A stretch of 64,000 bases of DNA. Origin: Piromyces finnis. Taxonomy: Eukaryota > Neocallimastigomycota > Neocallimastigomycetes > Neocallimastigales > Neocallimastigaceae. The stretch's first letter is position 1; each line of letters begins with the position of its first letter. The notes beneath the pieces were generated by a model that worked only from the letters and a program-made list of their open reading frames with translations, was not told where the DNA came from and made no database searches. Made by a program: the position numbers and the translations under genes. Below are positions 31,982-45,113 of the stretch, piece after piece. The stretch lies in contig MCFH01000015.1 in the NCBI GenBank assembly GCA_002104945.1, positions 228,501 to 292,500 of the forward strand, in the 5' to 3' direction.

Positions 31982-33334
31982 ATGTTAAAGTATATAGGAG
32001 TATGTATATTTATAATATTACCTTTTTTTTTTATACTATATTCTATTTAAAAAAAAAAAAAATTTAAAGAATTAGATGATGATATAAAAAATATTAGAAA
32101 TTAAATGATATAAATATATATAAATATTACTTTATTAAAAATATCATATTACTAATGATTCTTTTATTTTTTTAAAAATACAAAAAAAGAGTATTTTTCA
32201 ATGTACCTCTTTCCAACATAAAGGAAAAAAGAATCTTGTAAAGAGTGAAGATGACTTTTTACAAAAGATTATGACTAATAACAAAAAAGTTATTAAAACC
32301 AAAACTAGAAATAATCCAAAATTTTATAAGGATTTAGCCAAGGGTCAACATCCAAGAGTTCTTTTTATTGGTAATTATTATAATTTTATAATAAACAATT
32401 ATGTATTGATTGAAAATAGAGTTATTAAAATCATGAATTAAATTTATTCTAGGTTGTTCTGATTCTAGAGTTCCAGTTTCTATTACTGGTCTTGATGCTG
32501 GTGAAATCTTTGTTCACCGTAATATTGCCAATGTTATTTCCAAAAATGATTTAAATAGTGGTAGTGTTATTCAATATGCTGTTGAACATTTAAAGGTTGA
32601 ATATATTATTGTCTGTGGTAAATATCTTGATTTATTAGAAAATTCTAAAAAGATAAACCTTTTTTTTTTTTTTAGCAAGAATTTTAAATTATTAAAACAT
32701 AATGTATATTATTATTCCAAAAAATAATTTTTATTAAGGTCACACTAACTGTGGTGGTGTTGCTGCAAGTCTTGTAAATATATAAAAAAACTATTTTTAA
32801 AAATTTAAATGATTTTTATAGAATTTTATAAAATTTTTATTTTATATTATAGTATTAACGGTTTATTATTTCTTTTAATATTTGATAAACCAACAACAGG
32901 AACATGAAGATTTAGGTTTCATGGGTGGATGGATCAATAATATTAAGAATACTTATAATCAACATAAACATGAACTTATAAGTAAATATTTCTCTCTTTT
33001 TCAACTTTTTTTTTTTTTTTTCATATATAAATATTTATTTAATGAAAAATAAATAATAAATATAAAATTATTATTATATAAAAATAATATTCTGTTTTTA
33101 GAATTACCTGAAAATGAAATGAAAACAGCTCTTAGTGAATTAAATACTGTTCAATCTGTTTACAATATTGTTTCTAATCCAGCTGTTACTAATGCTTGGT
33201 CTAATGGTCAAAAATTAACTGTTGTTGGTTGGATGTATGAAATTGAACATGGTAAATTACGTGAATTAGATTGCACCTTTAGTAAATTAGAAGATCTTAA
33301 AAAAATTAATAATGGAGTAAGCAGTCATCTTTAA
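31982..33334 (+). CDS. Beta-class carbonic anhydrase
   Basis: Zinc enzyme converting CO2 and water to bicarbonate and a proton; it could supply bicarbonate or buffer an anaerobic cytosol. Six exons: 31982-31999, 32190-32370, 32453-32617, 32739-32773, 32900-32981 and 33102-33334, 714 nt, 237 aa. The active-site motifs are complete: C68-S-D70-S-R and H123-T-N-C126-G-G, giving the Cys-His-Cys zinc set and the Asp-Arg dyad. [12 protein letters not shown] and [13 protein letters not shown] are also typical. The start exon encodes only MLKYIG; its donor GTATGT and phase fit, but a different first exon is possible. The N-terminal 40 residues are basic; organelle targeting cannot be judged. Confidence 0.93.
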
Positions 33335-36131
33335 GTATAAAAGTTTTTCTATGACAACTTTTATAATTAAGGTGACAGGACCATAATTTTTTGTCGCTTA
33401 TGATATTTATTAAAAGTGAAAATGAGATAATTAAAAATAATGATTATTTAAAAAAAAAAAAACATTTTATAAAAGAATTAAAAATACAAATTAAAAATAA
33501 CAACTAATTAAAAAAAAAAAAATTCAAAAATCAAAATAAAACAAAATAAAATACAAAAAGAAAGAAACAAACAAACAAACAAAAAAAAAAAAAACAAAAA
33601 TAGAAATAGAAATAGAAATTGATAATTAAATAACAATTATCTTTCTAAAATAATATTTAACAATGACAAATAAAAACAAAAAAAAAAAAAAAAAAAAAAA
33701 AGAAAAAGAAAAAGAAATTAGATAATTTAAATTTCAAGTTATCTAAAATATACAACAAGAAAAAGAAATTAGATAATTTAAATTTCAATTTATCTAAAAT
33801 ATATAACAAGAAAAAGAAATTAGATAACCAAGATTATCTAAGACATTTTACAAAGTTTAAAAAAAAAAAACAATAATATTTAAAATTGCAATTTAATAAA
33901 GACATATAATAAAAAGACACATAACAAAAGCAAAATCGAAAACCAAAACGAAAACTAAAACAAATAAAAAATGTAAAAATATATAATTAACAATTATAAT
34001 TTATTAAAGACATATATAAAAATATAAAAAAAAAACATATTGCAATTTAGTATAAAGACACATTACAAAAAGGAATAATTAAAAATTTCCAAATAATCAA
34101 AAGACACATTACAAAATAATAATAAAAAAAAAAAACGAAAAAAATTCAATCTATCTAAAACATTTTTCAAAATAATAAATATAAGAATAATAGAATTTAT
34201 TAATATTTAGTTAATTTATTTATTTAAACACAATTAAAATAATAAAAGGTTAATGAAAATTGAAAAATTGAATTAACTAAATATAGTATAACATTAAATA
34301 ATATTTACTATGATATTTATTATTAATGTTTTAATATAACAAAAAAAAAATAATTATAATAACATTTATAAATGGGAAAAAAAAAACGAAAAAAAAAACT
34401 AAACATTTATAGAATTGTTATACTTGACTAATAATATTTTGTTTAGATTTTTTTTTTATAATAGAATTAAATTAAACAAATAAAGATTATAATTTATAAA
34501 AAAAAACCCTTTTTTTTTCTTTCTTTTTTATTATTGAAAAACATTTCGTCTTTCTTGTGTTGAATTTATTTTATAATTCATTAATTATTATTCATCTAGA
34601 AGCAAAGGTGTTCATTTACCTTTTTAAAGAAAGGAATGAAAAATGTTTTTGCCTCTCCTTCACTCCTATTTTTAATTTAATATTTGGAGCATGTGAAATA
34701 AAAAAAAAAAAAAAAGAAAATTTTAAAACTGGTAAAAATGAACCAATAATATTAAAAAGTCCTCCATTTTTTTTTTAAACTATGAAAGGAAATGAAAATG
34801 GCATTAATGATAACTAATAAACAAACAAATAACAAATACCATTTATATTTATAAACTTTTTTTTTAAAAGTATATCAAATATCAAATTTCATTATATTCA
34901 TTATTTTAATGATGTGTATATCTTTTTTTTTTTTATAATATTACTATAATTTTTTATATTTTAATTTCTATAAAGGACTTTAATTTTTTTTTTTTTTTTT
35001 TTAAAAAAAAAGCTTCTTGAAAAAAATTAAAATGGATTTTTTTTTGTACCTTCCTTTTATTTTCAATACTTTTTATGTGTAGGAAGATCTTTATAAAAAG
35101 AAAAAAATTAATCACTGGTTCATTTGAATGCCTTTTTTTTTTTTTTTTTTTTACCTTTTGCTTATTATAAAAAATGATTCACTTTTTTTTTTTTTTGGTT
35201 TCATTCATTACCCAATCATGAAAATGAAGATCATTAACAAAATAAATAGGGAAATATCCTTTTTTTTTTAAAGAAAAAACAATATAAATAATAATATTAA
35301 TATTAATAAGAAATATAAATAATATTAAATATCATGATGAAAAAGGATGAAAAAGTATTGTATTAGATTGTATTAGTGTATATTTAAAATTTTTTTTAAT
35401 ACAATAGGGTAAATAACTTTAAAGAAGTATTAAAAAATATTATTATGAATAGATTATTTGTAGATCTTTTACTAAAGGATAAAAAGTTTAATGAATATGG
35501 AATATTTGGTTAACCGCCGATGTGTTAAATACTTTGTCATTTTTTGTAATATGAACAATAGCTTGTACTTGCTTTATTTTACTTTCAATCGTTAGTTAAA
35601 ATACTATGAAAATTTTAAAATTGCTTCTTAATATTATTATAATAAAATTATATCTTTATATTCAAATTTATTATTATAGTAAGATTTGTTTAAACTATAA
35701 ACTTAATACAAACTTTTTTTTAAATACAATAATAAGAGTAGAAAGTTTTTTTTTTTCTTTTTTTTTTTTTTTTTTAAATTGTAATAAATAAAAAATATTA
35801 TTATTATTTACATCTTTTAGAGTTTATGATTAAAACTAATTAAATAGTTAATATATTAATTAAATAATTAGAAATAATAGTATAAGGAAAATATATATAC
35901 TGTTTTTTTTTTATATATTCTATATAATACCAAGATAATCTCAAATTTTAATTTTTTTTTCTTTTTTTACACATTCTTTTTTCCATATATATTTATATAC
36001 ATATTTTTTAGTATTTGAGTAAAAAAAAAAAAAGAATATTTATGCATATATACTAATTATTTTCAATAAAATTAATTTTAATAGACAATTATTCTTTATT
36101 GATAGTATGACTTTTTTTTTTATTTTAGAGT
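33335..36131. other. Intergenic region with hairpin tandem repeat
   Basis: A spacer between converging genes. Apart from the 51-bp tandem repeat listed separately it holds A-rich DNA (33430-34100), T/A homopolymer pairs and no supported gene. The frames at 34557 and 35606 are homopolymer-driven. Confidence 0.6.
33706..33855. repeat. 51-bp tandem repeat, each unit with an inverted repeat
   Basis: Three copies begin at 33706, 33757 and 33808. Each has AAGAAAAAGAAATTAGATAA and a facing TTATCTAA, so every unit can fold as a TTAGATAA/TTATCTAA hairpin. The third copy has a shorter loop (CCAAGA). Confidence 0.85.
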
Positions 36132-37958
36132 TTATTCTTCACATTTAGTTAAATAATTTATAATATTTATGTTACCATATTTATGTGAAATTTTTAAAGG
36201 TGTATCCCCCATTTTATTTTCTTTATTAATTATAGCACCGTGTTCAATTAAAAATTTTATCATATTTATATTTCCAATTTTACAGGCTGCCATTAATGGT
36301 GTTTCATCATTATTATTGGTAATGTTAACATCTGCTCCATATTCCACTAAACATCTTACAATCATTTCATTTCTATTTTTGCAATAATAGATTAAAAGAG
36401 GTTCAGCACCATCACCGATTTTAATGTTATTAATATTGGCTCCATGTTGAATTAAAAATTTTATCATATTAATATTTCTATTTTTACAAAAAAGTACTAA
36501 AGGCGTTTCACCATTCTTACTTTTAATATGAAGATTAGCACCATGGTCAATTAAAAATTTAACCATTGATTCATTCCTTTTTCTACAATAATGAATAAGT
36601 AGTGGTTCATCATCTATTGTAATGGATGGGTTGGCTCCACGATCAATTAAATATTTTACAATATTTTCATTTCCATAGGTGTAGGCAATTTTTAGAGGAG
36701 CATTACCGTGGATTGGATTAACAACTGCATTATTATCCACTAAGCATTTTACAATAAATTCATTTTTTTGTCGACAATAATGGTTTAGGATAGGTTCATT
36801 TCTTAGGACAATATTAATATTTGCACCATGTTCAATTAAATATTTTATTATTGTTTGTTTATCATTAATACAAACAATTTCTAAAGGAGTTCGACCCAAT
36901 TTATCTTTAGCATTAATATCGGCTCCATTTTCAATTAAACATCTAATCATTTGTTCATCACTCTTTTCACAAAAAGAAGTTAAAAGTGTTTTGTTATTCA
37001 TATATCTTTTATTAATGTCAGCACCATTCTCAACTAAATATTTTATAATGGTTTTATGACAACTTTTATTGGCAACTATTAATAATGGTGTTTCTCCCCT
37101 GCAATTCGTTCTATTCACATCTGCTCCATTTTCAACCAAGATCTTTATAATATTTAGTTCTTCCATGGAACATGCAACAATCAAAGGTGTGTCTCCATAA
37201 ATATTTGGTTCATCGACATCTACACCATGTTCAACTAACAACTGAACCATTTTCTCATTTCTTTTGATACAATAATGCATTAAAATGGATTCATTATTCA
37301 TTTTTATATTATTAATATTAGCCCCATGTTTCATGAAGGCTTCAAAAATAGGTTCATATTCATTGCCGTTATAACAATGAACCATTAATTTTTTCAATAT
37401 ATTGACACTGCTATTAACGTCTGCGCCATATTTAATTAACAAATCTATCATTTTTATATTTTTGTCTTTACAAGCAATAGATAAAGCAGTTTCATTTTTT
37501 TTATTTTTAATATTAATATCCGCACCATGTTCAATTAAAACTTTAACCATACTTTCCCTTTTTTTTATACTATAATGAACGAGTAAGGGATTACCATTAA
37601 TATTGACATTTGTTGCAGATCCATGTTCAATGAGATATTTTACAATAGTATCATAATTATTTATACATGCAATATAGGTTGACCTTCCATTAACATCTAT
37701 TCCACGTTCAACTAAATATTGTACTACTTTTGTGTGTCCATGGCTACAAGCAGTATCTAAATAGCCTTCAAAATTTGTATTATTTTTATATTGCCATTGT
37801 ATTTTCTTAGGTTTTGAAAGTATATTATCATTATTAGATAAACATTTTTTATTTTTGTATAAATGAAGAAGATCTATTATTAATTGATTATCAAAAATGC
37901 TATCATCAATTAATTTTAAAAGTATCTTTTTTGAATAGTCATTCAATTTAAAGGCCAT
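36132..37958 (-). CDS. Ankyrin-repeat protein, single exon
   Basis: 608 aa from ATG 37958, without introns. After a short N-terminal region (about 65 residues) the protein is built of roughly 16 ankyrin repeats of about 33 residues, recognisable by the recurrent hairpin ends HGADIN, YGADVN and NGADVN and by TPL-x-IAC helices. Two repeat types tend to alternate: one with GETPL...ACK-GN-NMIKFLIEHGA, the other with EPLL-x-HYC-RNE-MVKFL. No catalytic domain, signal peptide or membrane segment is visible, so it is probably an intracellular binding scaffold; the partner is unknown. Unlike its neighbours it is intronless, which could reflect retrocopying or recent expansion. Confidence 0.93.
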   Translation of the reverse strand: MAFKLNDYSKKILLKLIDDSIFDNQLIIDLLHLYKNKKCLSNNDNILSKPKKIQWQYKNNTNFEGYLDTACSHGHTKVVQYLVERGIDVNGRSTYIACINNYDTIVKYLIEHGSATNVNINGNPLLVHYSIKKRESMVKVLIEHGADINIKNKKNETALSIACKDKNIKMIDLLIKYGADVNSSVNILKKLMVHCYNGNEYEPIFEAFMKHGANINNIKMNNESILMHYCIKRNEKMVQLLVEHGVDVDEPNIYGDTPLIVACSMEELNIIKILVENGADVNRTNCRGETPLLIVANKSCHKTIIKYLVENGADINKRYMNNKTLLTSFCEKSDEQMIRCLIENGADINAKDKLGRTPLEIVCINDKQTIIKYLIEHGANINIVLRNEPILNHYCRQKNEFIVKCLVDNNAVVNPIHGNAPLKIAYTYGNENIVKYLIDRGANPSITIDDEPLLIHYCRKRNESMVKFLIDHGANLHIKSKNGETPLVLFCKNRNINMIKFLIQHGANINNIKIGDGAEPLLIYYCKNRNEMIVRCLVEYGADVNITNNNDETPLMAACKIGNINMIKFLIEHGAIINKENKMGDTPLKISHKYGNINIINYLTKCEE

Positions 37959-38925
37959 TTTTTATAAAATAGAATTTTTTTTTTATTGTAATACCTTATA
38001 TAAAAAAAAAAAGTTATATAAAAGACTTTATATGAAAATCAAATATCTAATATTTCACATTCGAACATTAATTAAAACTTTAAAAAGTTTATTTTAAATG
38101 AATTTCTTTTCAAGATATATTAATGAAACTATAGTACATTTCAACATTAAGAAAAAGATATTGTTTTTTTATTTTAAATGGATATTAATACTATTTTATA
38201 TTATATCATTTATTGAGATATAAAAAGATTAAAATAATTAAATTCCTTTCTTTCTTTCTTTCTTTTTTTTTTTTTTACTACATATATATTTATTAAATCA
38301 AGAAAAAAAAATTGTTATGAAATACAAGGTTATCAACATAAAATGTAGTACTTTTTAAAATAATCTCAATAGATAAAAGTCATATAATATTTAATCAAAA
38401 AGTGTGAATATAAAAAATTCAATTTGATAAAGAAAAAAATGTTTAATTTAAAATATATATATATATATAAAGTTAACATTACTTCATTCTCTAACTTTAA
38501 TTACCAAAGAAGATCTTTTTATTCCTATTATCATTATTTACAAAAAATTTTCTAGTATGAAATCTGGTTAGGATCAATTTTGTCTGACTAAAAAGTCTGG
38601 TTAAAATCCAAAAAAAAACTAGGATAAATATTAATTCATCTATTTTTTATCCATAATTAAAACACAACTTTTTTAATTAATTATTTCTTTTTTTAAAAAA
38701 GGTATAATAAATTAATTTTTAAAAAATTAATTTAATCTATTTTAGATATTATTAGTTGTATAGTGTCTATTCCCAAAGACGATATTTGGAATCTGTGATT
38801 TACCTTTTCAACAATAACAATGATGACATTTGATTATAGGATTAAACGTTAGAAGCAAACAAATAATTAATCAAACACAATATAAACTAAATATATAACA
38901 AATTTAGATTTTATTTGGTGTAATA

Positions 38926-38957
<32 letters not shown>

Positions 38958-39126
38958 TTAATTCTTAATATATACATGATTATTTGTATCATAAAAAAAT
39001 AACAACATTTATATTACATATTTTAATATAGATATATATATATATATAACCATTTATAACATTATGTATATTTTTATATATATATAATAATTTATAATAT
39101 TATATATATTTTAAATTAAAATAATA

Positions 39127-39158
<32 letters not shown>

Positions 39159-39380
39159 TTTTTTTTGTTATAATATTAAATATAATAAAGTGTATATATA
39201 TATATATTTTGGTTGAAATAGATACTATGATACTATATACTATAATACTGTGTATTACTTTTTTCCCCTCTTTTTTTTTTTTTTTTTATTAATATATTCT
39301 AATACAATGATAATAATCCTATTGAGAATTGTATCATCATTTTCAATAGAATATATTATATTGGTTAACTATTAATTATA
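37959..39380. other. Intergenic region with TA dinucleotide tracts
   Basis: Contains (TA)n tracts between about 38930 and 39200 and, at about 38565-38655, a possible inverted copy of the segment at 3806-3895. No gene was seen. Confidence 0.55.
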
Positions 39381-40472
39381 TCAAATATATCTTGCCAGTG
39401 TAATAGAATATTCTTGTTGTTTTTGAATTTCTATAATCTTTTTAATTTCTTGATTATATGAGTACATTACAAGATAAAAATAAAACTAGATATAATTTTT
39501 TTTTGTAAAGTAATACATTGTTAATATTCATATTCGAAAAATAGAGCATAAAAAATATTTATAAAATTCCACTTACATATAATGCTAACATAAATAAAGC
39601 AATTGTTGTATATGAACATTGATATATTTTTATATAATTTTCCTTTGTATCTTGTGCTAGTACTTTTCCTTTTAATAATTCATTTATTCCACTATTAATT
39701 ATATCATAACTTTCCTTTTTAAATACAAATATAATATGTTGTATTGCATTATAAATCGAAAATATCAAGTAAATAAAATAAATGTACTGACATTGTTTTA
39801 ATAAAAATAGTTTATTCTATTATATTGGGATAGAGTATGTAAAAATGGTTTTTAATTATTATTATTTTATTAGATAGAAAAATAAAATAAAATAAAAAAA
39901 AAAAAAATATTAATGATTTCAATATGATATTTAAAAGTTTTCTATGAATGTACTTTTTTTAATTTTATATAAAAACAGTATAATTCTTTGGATTATATTG
40001 TTTTTTAATACTAAAAATTTTGTATGAATACAACAATATATATATTTTACTAAAGATATATAGATAATATTGGTATCATGTCAAAAAATTACCTTAATGG
40101 TGCCAATTAAGAATATTATTAGTGATATTACAACTATTAAATATGCAGTCGTTGTTATGAAGGATATTTCTTCATATGTCAAATAGGAATGACATATACT
40201 TAGAATCAAATACCAAGTCTATAAAAAATTCATTTTTTTTTCATAATAATAAGGTGGTATTAAGTTATTTGAAATCATTTAACTTATATCCAACTATTAA
40301 AAAAAAAAAAAAAAAAAAATTTAAATTAAAAAAAACTTACAATTAAAGCTATAGAAAATATTCTAACAGCATATTTTAAATTAATAGTATAACAACAGCA
40401 ACAACATTTGCTAACTGTTGGTAATGAAAATTTTCTTTTTTCATCTTCTTGGATAGAGATAGAGTAATTCAT
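39381..40472 (-). CDS. Small four-helix membrane protein A
   Basis: Unrecognised family; function unknown. Four exons, all junctions in phase 0: 40341-40472 (ATG 40472), 40093-40218, 39577-39786 and 39381-39485, 573 nt, 190 aa. The cytosolic-looking N-terminus carries KFSLPTVSKCCCCC before the first hydrophobic helix (KYAVRIFSIALITWYLIL). Helix 2 is YLIVVISLIIFLIG, helix 3 YIYFIYLIFSIYNA and helix 4 TTIALFMLALYFYFYLVMY, with a polar loop of about 40 residues between helices 3 and 4. Introns fall in or beside the helices. Genes at 46438-47650 and 50635-51555 share this layout, so it is one of three local paralogues. The Cys cluster beside helix 1 would suit palmitoylation (inference). Confidence 0.75.
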
Positions 40473-42146
40473 TTTCAATTTTCAATTGATATAAAAAATT
40501 TAAAATTAAACTGAAATGTTCAACTTTTTTTTTTGAAATATAAATCAATTTCTAAATAATATATTTCCTATATAATTCAATTAATTTATAATTTTCTCTT
40601 CTCTTTCGTATTATTTCTTTTTTAATTTTAAATTACTTTTTACATTTTATTTTTTTTTTTTTTTATTTTTTATTTTTCTATCATTACTCATCCTTTTTTT
40701 TATTTTTACTTTTAAAAAAAGGAAAAATATTAAAATTTAAAATTTTCCTTTTTTTTTTTATAAAAAAATTGAAAATACTTACTATAGTTATGTGCCACAA
40801 ATTTAAAAATAATTTCTATTAAATTAAAAAATAATAAAAAGATTATGAGTTCTAAAGCCACTAAATAAAGTCGATTGTAATATTTTTAAATTAAAAAGTT
40901 TCCATTGAAATGAATATATTGTAATAAATGTTAAAATATAATAACTTTAAATTAAAAATTTTGTTGTGTGATTAGTGCAACAATGAAGAATGAAGGAAAT
41001 AGCCAAAACTTTCTTTGGTATTGTTCAAAAAGTATCATTTTATAAAGTAAAAAAAAAAAAAGAGAGAGAGAATTAGTTTAGAAATTGAATAAAATGATAA
41101 AAAAAGACCAATTAAATAAACGACCATTTCTAATTAATAAAAATTAATCTTTTTTTTTTTATATATATTTAAATCTAAAAAAAAAAAAATATTTTTCTTT
41201 CAAATTTTTAAATTAATTTTTTTTAATTAATTTTTTAGGTGACACAAATTTTGATGATATAAAAAAGTTTAATAAATATAAAAATAGACAACAATATTAA
41301 TATTTCATTTTTTAGCCCATCCATTTGAATGAATCATAAAAGCATCCAACACATCATGAAAGGAATAGATATTCTTTTTTGTTATGAAGAAAGAGGTAAT
41401 ATTTTTTCAATGATACCGCAACAACAACAACAACAGCAATAACAACAACAACAATAACAACAACTATATCTTTATAATTTTTTATATTATAAAAAATAAT
41501 AATAAAAAAAACAGGAATTATTATTTAACTTTTTATTATAATAAAAAATTAAAAAAAAAAAAATTGTGGATGTTTAGGGTTATCATGGTCTTAATGACCA
41601 TATGGAATTTTGTACGACTTTTCTTTACATTATTGCATTTATTCATATATGAAAATAACAACAACAAACAGCACTAACAACAATCATTATCATGACTAAT
41701 AATAAAGATATAAATTAAAAAAATAAACTTTGTAAATTAAAATAACATTTTTTATAATTAATCAATATATATGTCAGTGTATTGATATATATGAATGTAT
41801 GTATGTGTGTATGTATGTATAGAAAATGGTTTAATAAAAGGGATACTTTTTTTTAAAATAATAATGAAAAAGAAATAGAAAGCAAAATAAAAGTAATAAT
41901 ACATATCGTATTATATCGTATTATATTATATTATATTATTATAAATATATTTTTATTTATTTATTTAAATACTATAAAAAAAATAATGCTTAATTCTTCT
42001 ATTTTGTTATAATATATTTGTTTTTTTTTTTATTTATTTATATCTAATAAAATAATTGCTTTTGAATGTAAAAAATGATAATTATGCTAATAGGAAAAGG
42101 ATAATTCATTCATTAATTATTATTTGATTTTTTTTTTTTAATGTTT
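40473..42146. other. Intergenic region, nothing coding seen
   Basis: AT-rich, with CAA-type short repeats near 41418-41462 and homopolymers. No ORF or RNA gene was recognised. Confidence 0.6.
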
Positions 42147-42326
42147 TTATTTTTTCTTTTCAATTTTTAGAATTTGTCCTATATAAACTTCATGAAATTC
42201 ATCTAATGGTATATTTTTCTTTATTAATTCTTTATGAAGTTCATCTGGTCCTCTTTCAATTTCATCTACACCAAGATTCTCTAGTGTACCTATTTTTTAT
42301 AAATAATAATAATAATAATAATAATA

Positions 42327-42384
<58 letters not shown>

Positions 42385-44807
42385 TGATAGATATACCAAT
42401 ATAGTTAATATGAATATTCTTTTTTGATTAGAGAATAATTATTGTGCAAATACATATAAATCTATATAAAAAATATATTATTATGTATAGTATTATAATT
42501 TTTTTTATTACCCCAATGCATAAGAATAGAATGTTTAGATTTACAATCAGTATGTAAATTAACGGCATCCTATTTAAATTAGTTCATGTAAAAAATTTAT
42601 AAAATTAATATATAATAGGAAAAAAGAAAATTACTATTATGATCCTACTAGATATTTAATATATTAATTTACTTACATTTGCATTTGTATGAATTCTACT
42701 CATTCGGTTTACTGGTGTAAATGGACCAATTGGTATGGATGCCATATCAAATGGACCATAAATATTTCCAATTTGTTTGAAAACCGGACAATAAGGATAT
42801 TTTTCAATATCTTCTTTAGGACAATCATCTGGTAATGAGCGATAACCTGTATCCCTATTATTATTTCGGAATAATTAAAAATTTATTTTGGAAATAGATA
42901 AAAATCATTTTGGAGTTGTTATTAAAAATTTTATTTTGGAAATAGAAAAAAATTATTTTAGAATGATTATTCATTACTATTATTTATTTATATTTTGAAG
43001 GAGTGATTTTTTTTTAAAAAAAGAAAATAATATGTAATATTGAATTTATTTACCCAGCAAAATAATAGGATGCCTCCTGACTTTTAACAACCCAACCTGC
43101 CCATAATGTTTCATTAAAATCAAACCCAGTACGACCACTAAAATGTTGTGAAGGTACTGCTGAAATAATAATTTTTCTATTAGAAGGTGAGGTTAAACTC
43201 TCTTGAAGTGCTTTTTCATCATTGACATCAATGGATTCTGGTATACGAGTAACTTCTATATCATCCCACCAATCACACTCAATAATTTGATTTTCAGGTA
43301 TCCCAAGGCTTAAGAACATAGGTTTTAAATCCAACGGACATAATACTTTTGCCTTTTTATTTTTTTCTTCGGCATAAATTTCTTGGATGGTCCATTTATC
43401 TAAATGGTCATAACTAGATGTAAAATAGGGATAGGATTTTTTTTTTTTAAAAAAAAAAATTAAAAGAAATATAATGCATTAATACCTTTTTTTTTTTAAT
43501 ATATATACATTTTTTAATTCTTATTTATAATAGCTTACTGATTATGACTTAGTATAACAAAATCAATAGGTGGTAATTGGGAAAATTTTTGAAAACCTCT
43601 ATTTCTACAACGATAAGGTCCAATGAAATTTAATGGTGAAGCTCTATACAAAAAAATAAAGAATTATATATAAAAAAAATAATGAAAAATATGTGTAATA
43701 TATGTATATATATATACATATCATATAGTGAATATATATAATATTAGCAATTATACAACTATTTATATACAATTTTATTACCTTTTTGATAGCATTGGAT
43801 CAAATAAAATGGTAAAGGAATTAACTATACGATTAATTTTTTTTTTTTTTTTAAAAAAAAATAGTTTAATATTAATATTCCAAATAAATAAAAAAAAAAA
43901 AGTTAAAGGATATTAATAATGAGTATATTTTAAAAAAAAATACATAGTTAAAAAAATAGATTATCGTATTACTTTGTAATAAAAAGGCTGCATGACCTAA
44001 CCATATTAATTGCATTGCTATATTCTTATCATCATTATGATAGTTATTAATGGCTTCAAAATCAAGGTCGACTTTTAATTGTTGATTTTTTTCTCTTCCA
44101 AAGATAGAAGAAGTAAAGTAACCATATATTCTTCTAGCAAGTAAACCTTTATAGGTAGATTTTCTCCATGTTGCTGAAGGCCACTTTTTTTAAATAGAGT
44201 TATATATATATTTTAATAAAAGAAAATAGTACCAATATTAATTATTGTGCTATGTAGTTTTATAATAAATTTGTTTTTTGATATTCTGTTATTATTATAA
44301 TTATCACCACTACTATTTTATTATATATAATTTTTTCTTTTTATATACTATATTTTATTATAAAAACTCTTTATTTTTTTTTTTCCTTTTACATCCAACT
44401 AATTTTAAATTACTAATATAAGAATGCATATATATATTGGCAACAAGTCTATATTATTGTTTGAGTATTGCTGAAGAATGAAAAATTATATTTTTATTAT
44501 TTTTATTATTTTGTTATCTATTAAATTAGATTTCAAAATTAGATTTCATTAAAATTTTCATAATTTCAGAAATTTATAATTTTAAAAAATTTTAACAAAC
44601 ATTTATATTTAAATTTATTTCTTTCATTGTAATATTAGTATTCAAACATTTATTATCCTTATTTATTATGGAATATATATGTATAGTTTATTTAACCATT
44701 TCACCTACAGGATTTTTATAAATTTTCCCTTCTTTAACGGAAGGACAACAAGTTTCGGGATTTTTTTCTCTTTCAGGCAATTTCCTTGTATAATTCATCT
44801 TTTTCAT
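42147..44807 (-). CDS. NAPE-PLD-type metallo-beta-lactamase-fold phosphodiesterase
   Basis: The family hydrolyses N-acyl-phosphatidylethanolamine to N-acylethanolamine and phosphatidic acid at membranes. Eight exons: 44709-44807, 43973-44183, 43782-43824, 43539-43643, 43054-43413, 42677-42854, 42512-42569 and 42147-42289, 1197 nt, 398 aa, close to the human enzyme. The zinc set is intact: S-H151-N-H153-Y-D155-H156, then H243 in PSQHFSGR, D274 in FAGDTGY and H350 in LMHWG. LIWLGHAAFLL, TILFDPMLS and GPFDMASIPIG are also typical. No signal peptide is seen. Substrate is inferred from the family; bacterial and yeast (FMP30) relatives exist, so exact specificity is open. Confidence 0.93.
42303..42383. 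repeat. AAT then ATT mirror microsatellite in NAPE-PLD-type gene
   Basis: (AAT)8 followed by about 19 ATT units in the intron between exons 7 and 8. The two halves are complementary, so the intron RNA can form a long hairpin. Confidence 0.9.
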
Positions 44808-45076
44808 TATTAAAAATATAAATTATGTATATATTATTAAAACATATATTTAGATATACATAAAAATAAAGGAATAATAATTTTTTTTTTTTTTTTTTTT
44901 GAAATGTCATTTGTAAAGGATATACCTTTTTAAATGGATAGAATGTATTTTTTATTCTTTTATTATTTAAATATATATTTAATTCTAAAATATTTAAAAT
45001 ATTGAAATTGCTTAATAATAGATAATATTTATTTTTTACCAGTTAATAATCCTTTTTATTGTTATTATTATTAGTT

Positions 45077-45113
<37 letters not shown>

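Noticed and set aside
33706-33855. CRISPR-like array
   Set aside because: The units are contiguous tandem repeats with no unique spacers, in a nuclear eukaryotic context.
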